From Flavobacteriales bacterium (lineage in GTDB: Bacteria; Bacteroidota; Bacteroidia; Flavobacteriales_F; PHOS-HE28): 64,000 bases of DNA. The stretch is taken from assembly GCA_016717225.1 (NCBI GenBank), contig JADKGB010000019.1, forward strand, positions 1-64,000, given 5' to 3'. Below, in pieces: positions 24,753 through 32,153 of the stretch. The translations under genes were made by a program, and so were the position numbers. Within the stretch, counting starts at the first letter, position 1, and the number at the start of each line of letters is the position of its first letter. Under the pieces are notes generated by a model. That model was not told the DNA's origin. It did no database searches and saw only the letters and a list, made by a program, of their open reading frames with translations.

Positions 24753-26168
24753 ATGAAGACCCACTACATCGACCTCATCGAGCAAACGTTCGACTTCCCC
24801 AAGGACGAGTTCAAGTTCGTGAACGAAACCCTCACGTGGAACGACCTGCCGCTGATGGAGATCATCGAGAAGCACGGCACGCCGCTGCGGATCACCTACC
24901 TGCCCAAGATCGGCGGCAAGATCGATGAGGCGCGCAATTGCTTCGCCAAGGCTTTCAAAGAGCACAACTACAATGGGAGCTACGAGTACTTCTACTGCAC
25001 CAAGAGCAACCACTTCAGCTATATCCTGGAAAAAGTGTTGGAGAAAGGAGTGAGCCTGGAGACCAGCAGCGCATACGACATCGAGATCATCGAACTGCTG
25101 ATGGAGCGCGGCAAACTGAGCCGCGATGCAACGATCCTTTGCAACGGGTACAAGGACGAGCGCTACATCCGCAACATCGGGCGCTTGAGCAACAGTGGCG
25201 TGAAGGTGATCCCCATCATCGACAACATGGGCGAGCTGTACGCCTTGGACGAAGTGATCCAGAACCCCTGCGACATCGGTATCCGCATCGCTGCGGAAGA
25301 AGCACCGAAGTTCGAATTCTATACCAGCCGCTTGGGCATCGGGTACAAGGACATCCTCCCTTTCTACATGCGCCAAGTGAGCAAGCAGCGCAAGTTCAAG
25401 CTGAAGGTGCTGCACTTCTTCATCAACACCGGTATCAGCGACAGCGCGTATTACTGGAACGAGCTGGGCAAGTGCGTGAACGTGTACTGTGACCTGAAGA
25501 AGCTATGCCCCACGTTGGACACGCTCGACATCGGGGGCGGTCTGCCGATCAAGAACAGCCTGAGCTACACCTTCGATGTGGACTACATGATCACTGAGAT
25601 CATCGGGCGTATCAAGGATATCTGCGAAGAAAACCACGTGCAAGAGCCGAACATCTTTTCCGAGTTCGGCAGCTTCACCGTAGCCGATGCCGGTGCCACC
25701 TTCTTCAGCATACACGGCCAGAAGAAGCAGAACGAAAAGGAACGCTGGAACATGATCGACGGCAGCTTTATGACCACCCTGCCGGACACTTGGGCCATCA
25801 ACAAACGCTTCATCATGCTGCCCATCAACAACTGGCACGATGAATACGAACGCGTCTTCCTCGGAGGTATGACCTGCGATAGCGACGACTACTACAACAG
25901 CGAGCAGCACGTGAATGCCATCTACCTGCCCAAGTTCCGCGCGGAACGCAAGCAGTACCTCGGCTTCTTCAACACCGGTGCCTATCAGGATTCGCTCGGC
26001 GGCTTCGGCGGCATCCAGCATTGCCTGATCCCCAAACCCAAACACGTGCTTATCGACCGCAACGCCGACGGAAGTCTCACCGATCGCGTTTTTGCGGAAG
26101 TGCAGAGCGCGGAAAGGATGATGGAGTTGCTGGGGTATTTGCCGCAGGAGGAGTTGGTGAGGAAGTGA
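24753..26168 (+). CDS. speA: Biosynthetic-type arginine decarboxylase (PLP, fold III)
   Basis: The 471-residue enzyme removes CO2 from arginine to give agmatine, the first step of polyamine synthesis. The PLP-binding lysine is near residue 83 (FYCTKSNHF). GGGLPIKNS is the phosphate-binding glycine loop, EFGSFTVADAG follows it, and GGMTCDSDD near residue 373 carries the second-subunit active-site Cys and Asp. The Bacteroidota form is shorter than E. coli SpeA (about 650 residues). A deoxyhypusine-synthase-family gene lies two genes downstream, consistent with a polyamine module. No agmatine-processing gene is visible in the window. Confidence 0.9.
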   Translation: MKTHYIDLIEQTFDFPKDEFKFVNETLTWNDLPLMEIIEKHGTPLRITYLPKIGGKIDEARNCFAKAFKEHNYNGSYEYFYCTKSNHFSYILEKVLEKGVSLETSSAYDIEIIELLMERGKLSRDATILCNGYKDERYIRNIGRLSNSGVKVIPIIDNMGELYALDEVIQNPCDIGIRIAAEEAPKFEFYTSRLGIGYKDILPFYMRQVSKQRKFKLKVLHFFINTGISDSAYYWNELGKCVNVYCDLKKLCPTLDTLDIGGGLPIKNSLSYTFDVDYMITEIIGRIKDICEENHVQEPNIFSEFGSFTVADAGATFFSIHGQKKQNEKERWNMIDGSFMTTLPDTWAINKRFIMLPINNWHDEYERVFLGGMTCDSDDYYNSEQHVNAIYLPKFRAERKQYLGFFNTGAYQDSLGGFGGIQHCLIPKPKHVLIDRNADGSLTDRVFAEVQSAERMMELLGYLPQEELVRK

Positions 26169-26237
26169 GCTGATCTTCCGACGAGTACAAAAGTGAAGGC
26201 CTCCTCCGGGCCAATACCGCGTCTTCCTGATAACATC

Positions 26238-27827
26238 ATGCCCGCGATGCACCGTCTCCTTCTCCTCGGTCTCCCTCTGACCGGACTGGCAGTTCCGAAC
26301 ATGGCCGTTTGCCAGAACGCGTTCGCCTATGAACTGTACGATAGCTCTCCTGATGCATACCTCATCGGGAAGACCATTGACCACATCGATACGGACCTTT
26401 ACCGTGTGAGCGGGCTACTCAAGCGGAACGACTCCCTGTCCTATTTCCGGACGGAGCTCAGCGCCAACGGTTCGATCACTTCCAGCACCATCATTCCGCT
26501 GGGAGCGGATGCGGGCATCTTCCGTGAACACATCCTGACCGCCAGCGACGGTGCCCAATTGCTGTCGTACTCGATGACCGGCAATAGCCATATGGTGCTG
26601 ACCAGGATCGATCCGGAGGGCAACCCGGAATGGTCGAGCGAGATCGCGATGGATACGGCCGCTCAATTCAATGCATGGCGGGATGGCGGAATGGAAATGA
26701 ACCACCATTACTACGCGCTGGGCTGCATCTGGACGTTTTCGGACGGGAGTGCCGTATTGATGAAGCTGGACAGCCTGGGCTTGCCGGAGGCTGCCGTGAC
26801 CTTCGCCACCGGTGACGACTACGTGGAGGATCCGCGTGCGGTGATGCCAGCCAACAATGGTGAACTCTTCACGGTATCGGCTATCCGCTCAGCTTCATCC
26901 TTTCAGCGATATCCCGCGTTGTTGGTGGCCCGGTGGAACACCGAACTGCAGCCTTTATGGTCCCAACGGATAACGGTCGGGTATGACTGCAACGTGGCGA
27001 ATACCATCCATCTTCCTGACGATGGTCTTCTGATGGTCGGCCACATGCGCAGTGTTTACAATGGTCCGACGGAACTGTTCATTATGCGCATGTCCGGCAC
27101 GGGTGAAGTATTGTGGGCCCGAAAAGGATCCACCACAGGGGTCTTCGCCACGCGTGCGTATGAGCGTCCAGATCATACGTTCGACCTGGTCTGCAGAAGC
27201 GTTCAATCCACCTTCATCCTGCTCCACCTCGGCGAGGATGGCACATTGATCAATGGCTCTGAGGGATCGATACCAGGCATCCCGGTCGCGATCCAGCAGT
27301 CCGACCCTGATCAACTGGGTGGAGAACGGCTCTTGGTCGGCGGTCGTCTTCAGGTGTTGAACACTACGTACTGCTTGCGCTTGGACGCCGACGGCGCACC
27401 ACGGTGTGGATCCGCTCCGTTCACTTACACGGACACGCTGATCACACTTCAAAACGAGGCCCAACCACTGTTCCCGATCGCGCTGACGGCGCAGGTCACG
27501 AGCCATTCCTTGCAGGTGCTGCCCAACGTCATCTCCGTAGGTGACCTGTGCATGTCCACTATGACACCGGACCATAACGATGTTATGCATGATGAAGTGT
27601 GGCCCACACCCAGCTCCGGTATAGTGAATATCCGGCTCGCGAGCGGGCAACCATTCCTGATCTATAGATTGATAGATGGATACGGGCGCAGCGTGCATAT
27701 CCAAGGTGAGTTGGACCAAGCATCCAACCACCTCGTTCTCGACCTGTCCTCGTTGCCGTCTGGTATCTACCAGCTCTTGATCGAGAGAACGGATGGGAGC
27801 TCCGCTCTGCGCTTGATGCGCGAGTGA
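26238..27827 (+). CDS. Secreted protein with T9SS type-A sorting domain
   Basis: The protein has about 529 residues. A signal peptide (MHRLLLLGLPLTGLAVPNMA) supports a start at ATG 26238 or 26247 rather than the earlier GTG at 26193. The body has repeating strands such as LTRIDPEGNPEWSSEIAM, LMKLDSLGLPEAAV and IMRMSGTGEVLWARKG, typical of Bacteroidota propeller-like exported proteins. The C-terminal 75 or so residues match a type-A sorting domain (VWPTPSSGIVNIRL, YGRSVHIQ, LPSGIYQLLIE). No enzymatic motif is evident and its function is unknown. It lies between speA and the DHS-like gene. Confidence 0.8.
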   Translation: MPAMHRLLLLGLPLTGLAVPNMAVCQNAFAYELYDSSPDAYLIGKTIDHIDTDLYRVSGLLKRNDSLSYFRTELSANGSITSSTIIPLGADAGIFREHILTASDGAQLLSYSMTGNSHMVLTRIDPEGNPEWSSEIAMDTAAQFNAWRDGGMEMNHHYYALGCIWTFSDGSAVLMKLDSLGLPEAAVTFATGDDYVEDPRAVMPANNGELFTVSAIRSASSFQRYPALLVARWNTELQPLWSQRITVGYDCNVANTIHLPDDGLLMVGHMRSVYNGPTELFIMRMSGTGEVLWARKGSTTGVFATRAYERPDHTFDLVCRSVQSTFILLHLGEDGTLINGSEGSIPGIPVAIQQSDPDQLGGERLLVGGRLQVLNTTYCLRLDADGAPRCGSAPFTYTDTLITLQNEAQPLFPIALTAQVTSHSLQVLPNVISVGDLCMSTMTPDHNDVMHDEVWPTPSSGIVNIRLASGQPFLIYRLIDGYGRSVHIQGELDQASNHLVLDLSSLPSGIYQLLIERTDGSSALRLMRE

Positions 27828-27834
27828 GTTGCAG

Positions 27835-27865
27835 CCAGGGGGACCTTCCCGCAGGCAACCCCTGG
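27835..27865 (+). terminator. Hairpin after the T9SS type-A gene
   Basis: CCAGGGG and CCCCTGG form a 7-bp stem, with a smaller CCT/AGG stem in the loop, starting 8 bp after the stop at 27827. There is no T-run, so it may be an mRNA-stabilising hairpin rather than an intrinsic terminator. The rest of 27866-28067 shows no gene; a TATATTCG box near 28045 could serve the DHS-like gene. Confidence 0.35.
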
Positions 27866-28067
27866 GCACCTAGCGGACCTTGCGAAGCGGATCACTCATC
27901 GCATGGTCCCGTATCGGTCTGGAATACACGACCCGTTGCGTTGACCCTGTGATGACTTGGAGTGTGACCGCCATCCACCGATCGCGACAAGTCCCGTACT
28001 GGAAGAGAAGTTGGTGCCCTCGCTCGCGCATCACATCGCGCCTCTATATTCGACCGCGAATTCACAC

Positions 28068-29039
28068 ATGAGCAACCGACCGATCTCCAGCTTCATCGAG
28101 AAGCACTACTTGCACTTCAACGCAGCCGCTCTGGTGGATGCCGCCAAGGGCTACAAGAAGCACAAGGCCGAAGGCAAGAAGATGCTGATCTCCCTCGCGG
28201 GGGCTATGAGCACAGCTGAGCTCGGCAAGATCCTCGCGGAGATGATCCGCCAGGGACAGGTGGACATCATCAGCTGCACCGGCGCGAACCTGGAGGAGGA
28301 TGTGATGAACCTGGTAGCGCACAACCATTACGAGCGCGTGCCCAACTACCGCGATCTCACACCACAACAAGAGCGTGATCTGTTGGACCGTGGTATGAAC
28401 CGCGTAACGGATACGTGCATTCCGGAGCATGAAGCCTTTCGCCGGTTGGAAAAACCAGCGGTCGATCTCTGGAAAGCTGATCAGGCCAGCGGAGGCCGCC
28501 GCTTCCCGCACCAGTATTTCTATGACATGATCAACTCCGGTGTACTGAAGGAGTTCTACCAGATCGATCCGAAAGACAGTTGGATGGTAGCCGCTGCCGA
28601 ACGCAACCTGCCGATCATCTGCCCCGGTTGGGAGGACAGTACGTTGGGTAACATCTTCGCGGGGCATTGCATGGTGGGCGATTGCGAGCCACGCATCATG
28701 AAGAGCGGCATCGAGTACATGATGTTCCTGGCCGATTGGTATACCGCCAACGCTGGAACCGAAGGCATCGGCTTCTTCCAGATCGGCGGCGGTATTGCTG
28801 GCGATTTTCCGATCTGTGTCGTGCCCATGCTGCAACAGGATCTCGAACGCGAAACGCCGTTCTGGAGCTACTTCTGCCAGATCAGCGACAGCACCACGAG
28901 CTATGGCTCCTATAGCGGAGCCGTTCCCAATGAGAAAATAACCTGGGGAAAACTCGATATCGATACACCCAAGTTCATCATCGAAAGTGATGCTACTATT
29001 GTAGCGCCTTTGATCTTCGCATACATTTTGGACATGTAA
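28068..29039 (+). CDS. Deoxyhypusine-synthase-family protein
   Basis: The 323-residue protein matches the bacterial DHS-like family. LISLAGAMSTAELG and ISCTGANLEEDVMN are NAD-site blocks, and FFQIGGGIAGDFPICVVPM and SGAVPNEKITWGK follow. The lysine in WGK, about residue 295, aligns with the catalytic lysine that forms the enzyme-imine intermediate in DHS. Bacteria lack eIF5A, and some bacterial homologues instead make homospermidine by the same aminobutyl transfer, so that is the better guess. SpeA lies nearby, upstream. The ATG at 28068 gives the normal N-terminus; the frame is open farther upstream without similarity. Confidence 0.88.
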   Translation: MSNRPISSFIEKHYLHFNAAALVDAAKGYKKHKAEGKKMLISLAGAMSTAELGKILAEMIRQGQVDIISCTGANLEEDVMNLVAHNHYERVPNYRDLTPQQERDLLDRGMNRVTDTCIPEHEAFRRLEKPAVDLWKADQASGGRRFPHQYFYDMINSGVLKEFYQIDPKDSWMVAAAERNLPIICPGWEDSTLGNIFAGHCMVGDCEPRIMKSGIEYMMFLADWYTANAGTEGIGFFQIGGGIAGDFPICVVPMLQQDLERETPFWSYFCQISDSTTSYGSYSGAVPNEKITWGKLDIDTPKFIIESDATIVAPLIFAYILDM

Positions 29040-29050
29040 GCTGCACTCCC

Positions 29051-29438
29051 ATGCAACCGACTGATACGCTCTTTCAACACCCTAACGGATGACCTGCGCG
29101 ACAAGCTGCAGGAACAGTACCCCGATGGCATCGACAACAGCCACATCCGCACGCTGAACACCCCAAAGGGTGACAGCCTGCGTGTGATCGAGCTGCGTAC
29201 GAGCGAAGCGATCTACCTGATCAAGATCAGCGCGGAAAGTCGCGAAGAGATCGATCAGTTCCTGGACCAGGACGAAGCTGGTGCTGCTGTGGCGGATGAA
29301 GACGGCGCCGATGCTGACGATTTGGAAACACCGGATGGTGCCGACGATGAGGAGGAAGAAAAAGAGGAGGACATGAGCGTTGATGACGACGATGATGGCG
29401 ATAAAGAAGAAGTGGGCCAGGACGAGGACGAAGACTGA
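29051..29438 (+). CDS. Small protein with highly acidic tail; probable 1-bp indel at start
   Basis: I do not recognise the family. The open frame from 29061 reads LIRSFNTLTDDLRDKLQ, then a folded part to about residue 75 and a tail of about 50 Asp/Glu-rich residues (DDEEEEKEED). No ATG, GTG or TTG starts this frame before GTG 29184, which would cut off the ordered part. ATG 29051 is one base out: dropping C29054 gives MNRLIRSFNTL in frame. I infer a 1-bp insertion (error or mutation), or a CTG start at 29061. It lies 12 bp after the DHS-like gene and before a strong terminator, so it is probably the last gene of that operon. Confidence 0.6.
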
Positions 29439-29462
29439 GCCTGGTTGAGAACCTGATCTTTT

Positions 29463-29497
29463 GAACGCCGCCCACTGCAAGGGCGGCGTTCTCGTTT
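29463..29497 (+). terminator. Rho-independent terminator
   Basis: GAACGCCGCCC and GGGCGGCGTTC form a perfect 11-bp stem around ACTGCAA, followed by TCGTTT. It lies 24 bp after the acidic-protein stop and ends the speA/DHS-side transcript. Confidence 0.9.
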
Positions 29498-29556
29498 CGC
29501 AATACGGCACCCGTGCTGAATGAGCGATCAACCAATAGGCTGATTATCTTCCGGCC

Positions 29557-29976
29557 ATGCTGCAAGGAAAATTCCACATCGCGTTCGCCACTACGGATCT
29601 CAAGCGGATCAAAGCCTTCTATGGCGGGCTACTTGGCTGTCCTGAAGGCCGCAGTGCGAAGAACTGGGTTGACTACAATTTCTTCGGGCACCAGCTTACC
29701 ATTCAGGAAGTAGCACGGATGGAACGCGTTCAGCGCGTCTACAATCCGAAAAGCCATGTTCCCAGCGAACACTGGGGCATTGTGCTGGACATGGACGATT
29801 GGAAGAAACTGCGCGACAAGTTCAAGAAAGTAGGTGTCACATTCTTCATTGAGCCTTACACAGTGATGGAGGGCGAAGTGGGTGAACAAAAGAGTCTCTT
29901 CATCGAAGATCCCGATGGGCACCCCATCGAGTTCAAGGCCATGGAGGACAAAGGGAATTTGTTCAAGAAGGGATGA
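29557..29976 (+). CDS. VOC (glyoxalase/bleomycin-resistance) superfamily protein
   Basis: The 139-residue cytoplasmic protein fits one VOC domain of two beta-alpha-beta-beta-beta halves. It opens KFHIAFATTDLKRIKAFYGG and ends FIEDPDGHPIEFKAM, where the Glu is a standard metal ligand; His near residue 7 and the His in SEHWGIVLDMDD are the likely others. VOC proteins include lyases, dioxygenases and drug-binding proteins, and the substrate cannot be told from sequence. A 30-codon reading frame overlaps its stop by ATGA. Confidence 0.85.
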   Translation: MLQGKFHIAFATTDLKRIKAFYGGLLGCPEGRSAKNWVDYNFFGHQLTIQEVARMERVQRVYNPKSHVPSEHWGIVLDMDDWKKLRDKFKKVGVTFFIEPYTVMEGEVGEQKSLFIEDPDGHPIEFKAMEDKGNLFKKG

Positions 29977-30137
29977 TCACCGCCCGAGGTGCGATAGCCG
30001 TGCCTTTGGTGGCCTTCGCAGCGGAGATCATCGGCAGTACGTTCATGTTGGAACATTGGCCGTAAGACAGGGCCGTTCTCCTTTCCTCGAAGATCTCGAT
30101 GACCGCAGTCCTGATCGTCCTCGCTTACAAAGGATGA
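29973..30137 (+). pseudogene. Possible small two-helix membrane peptide broken by a stop
   Basis: ATG 29973 overlaps the VOC stop (ATGA) and reads 30 codons to TAA 30063: a hydrophobic helix (VPLVAFAAEIIGSTFML) ending in HWP. Reading through that stop in the same frame gives a second hydrophobic helix (ISMTAVLIVLAY) ending at TGA 30137. Helix-HWP-helix resembles small GldL-like or DoxX-like hairpins of Bacteroidota, which often show HWPG at that point. It could be a 54-residue membrane protein with one nonsense mutation, or chance. Confidence 0.3.
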
Positions 30138-30182
30138 CGTACCAAGGCAGCAAAAAACTTCATGGATAGTTGAAGACAGCGT

Positions 30183-30578
30183 TCAGTAGTTCCGCTGGGC
30201 CACCAGTGCGCCCGTAGCATCGTACTGCTCCCCTCCCACCAATCGACCGTTCTCGTAATAGAGCCGCCCCGCATGTGGACCGCTACTCTTATGGAACTCC
30301 CACACCCCTTGTCGTTGGCCGTTCACGAATTGGGCTTGGGTAATGATGGTTCCATTTTCCGCGAACTCTTTCCACGCACCCTCTCGCAGCCCATTGCGGT
30401 AGCTCCCCATAGACGCTACCCGGCCAGTTTCAAAGTACGTAATGAAGTACTCCATCGTTCCGTCGTTGAACCGCGTAGCATGGAGCTTTCCGTTCGCATG
30501 AAAATCCTGAGCGACGAGTTCTTGCGCACTTGCCTTAACTCCGAAAAGAAGACCGATAACCAGAAGAAGGTGCTTCAT
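30183..30578 (-). CDS. Exported MORN-repeat (YwqK-like) protein
   Basis: The 131-residue protein starts MKHLLLVIGLLFGVKASAQ, a clear signal peptide; the longer frame from 30629 is not needed. It carries four to five MORN/YwqK-type units (NGKLHATRFNDG, ETGRVASMGSYRNGLREG, NGTIITQAQFVNGQRQG, NGRLVGGEQYDATG). YwqK-like proteins are common in Bacteroidota envelopes. The 'antitoxin' label of the family comes from a Bacillus gene and should not be read as function here. It is transcribed away from algI. Confidence 0.8.
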   Translation of the reverse strand: MKHLLLVIGLLFGVKASAQELVAQDFHANGKLHATRFNDGTMEYFITYFETGRVASMGSYRNGLREGAWKEFAENGTIITQAQFVNGQRQGVWEFHKSSGPHAGRLYYENGRLVGGEQYDATGALVAQRNY

Positions 30579-30716
30579 GCTTGTTCGTTCGTTACCCTTC
30601 CAACGCGTCCAAGGTAAGACTTGTTTCACATGGATCTAACATTGGCTTAACATTAGACTTTCCACAGAAGCGAGTTCATAGGCCTCTACTTTCGTCCGCC
30701 GCGCTTTTACGATCGT

Positions 30717-32150
30717 ATGGTCTTCAGTTCGCCCGTCTTTCTGTTCCAGTTCCTGCCGATCACCTTGTTATTGGTGCTACTTGCGGGGAACAGACGTGCG
30801 CAGAATACAGTTCTGCTTATCGCGAGTCTGCTGTTCTATTTCTGGGGCGAAGGTGCCTTTGTTCTCCTCATGTTCGGAACGGCGCTGTTCAACTTCCTTT
30901 GTGGGTTGGCCATTGAGCGCACGCGATCACCGCGCTTTGTGCTTGCAATAGCGGTGGCCGCGAATCTCGCCACCCTGATCTGGTTCAAATACGCGAACCT
31001 CTTCGCGGTCAGTTTGAACGCATTGCTCGCGCATTGGGAATTACCCAGCTTGGTGCTGGACCCGATCCATCTGCCGATCGGGGTTTCGTTCTTCATCTTC
31101 CATAGTTTGAGCTACGTGATCGATGTTTACCGTGGCGATGCAAAAGCTCAGCGCAGTCCGGGGATCGCAACGCTGTACATAGCACTCTTTCCACAACTTG
31201 TTGCGGGTCCGATCATTCGCTACCACGACGTAGCACAACAATTCACCGATCGGACGGTGGACATGTCCGGGTTCTCATACGGCATCCGGCGTTTCATCAT
31301 CGGCGTTGCGAAAAAGGTGCTGATCGCCGATCAATGCGCACGCATCGTCGACAGTGTTTTCAAAGAAGCCCCGGAAACCGTGACCATGTCCGTCGCCTGG
31401 CTCGGTATCGTTGCCTATGCTGTTCAGATCTACTTCGACTTCAGTGGCTATAGCGATATGGCGATCGGCTTGGGTCGCATGCTCGGGTTCCGTTTCCTGG
31501 AAAACTTCAACCGGCCCTACATAGCGCGAAGCCTCCGTGAATTCTGGAAGCGCTGGCACATCAGCCTTACTAATTTTTTCCGCGACTATCTCTATATCCC
31601 CTTGGGTGGTAACCGTGCCGGTGGCGCACGCACGTACCTCAATCTCCTTCTCGTCTTCTTTCTTACCGGCCTCTGGCACGGGGCGAGTTGGAATTTCGTG
31701 GTGTGGGGCATGATCCATGGCTTTTTCATGGTACTGGAAAGACTCGGTCTGGGCAAATTGCTCGATCGTGCTCCTCGGCTGGTAGGCCATGTGTACACGC
31801 TGGTGATCGTTCTCACGGCCTGGGCTTTTTTCCGCATCGAGAACACTGCGGGAGCCATGCGATTCGCAGTTGCCATGTGGAACCCGAACGCCGGAGACGC
31901 TCTTCTCACCTACCCTTCGCTTTATCTGAGCAATGCCACATTCCTCGCATTGGCCATCGGGGTGCTTGGATCTTTGAACATGCACGCTTGGGCAGGGCGC
32001 GTGTTCAAGCTACCCGACTTCACAAGTGAGTGCCCTCCGCGCGGGGTATCCGCGTATGTGCAACTGGCCGGGATGATCTTGCTTTTCGTTGGCGTGGCTA
32101 TGCAGGTAGCTAGCAGTACCTATTCACCGTTCATCTACTTCCGCTTCTGA
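30717..32150 (+). CDS. MBOAT-family polysaccharide O-acyltransferase (AlgI-like)
   Basis: The 477-residue protein has about ten TM helices. AlgI-type landmarks are LPIGVSFFIFHSLSYVIDVY, FPQLVAGPIIRY, YFDFSGYSDMAIGLGRMLGF, FWKRWHISLTNFFRDYLYIP and LTGLWHGASWNFVVWG, where the His of LWHGAS is the MBOAT catalytic residue. AlgI passes acetyl groups across the inner membrane for O-acetylation of an exocellular polysaccharide. The partner (32154) starts 3 bp after its stop. The polymer need not be alginate; the glycosyltransferases nearby suggest a cell-surface glycan. Confidence 0.93.
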   Translation: MVFSSPVFLFQFLPITLLLVLLAGNRRAQNTVLLIASLLFYFWGEGAFVLLMFGTALFNFLCGLAIERTRSPRFVLAIAVAANLATLIWFKYANLFAVSLNALLAHWELPSLVLDPIHLPIGVSFFIFHSLSYVIDVYRGDAKAQRSPGIATLYIALFPQLVAGPIIRYHDVAQQFTDRTVDMSGFSYGIRRFIIGVAKKVLIADQCARIVDSVFKEAPETVTMSVAWLGIVAYAVQIYFDFSGYSDMAIGLGRMLGFRFLENFNRPYIARSLREFWKRWHISLTNFFRDYLYIPLGGNRAGGARTYLNLLLVFFLTGLWHGASWNFVVWGMIHGFFMVLERLGLGKLLDRAPRLVGHVYTLVIVLTAWAFFRIENTAGAMRFAVAMWNPNAGDALLTYPSLYLSNATFLALAIGVLGSLNMHAWAGRVFKLPDFTSECPPRGVSAYVQLAGMILLFVGVAMQVASSTYSPFIYFRF

Positions 32151-32153
32151 TCC

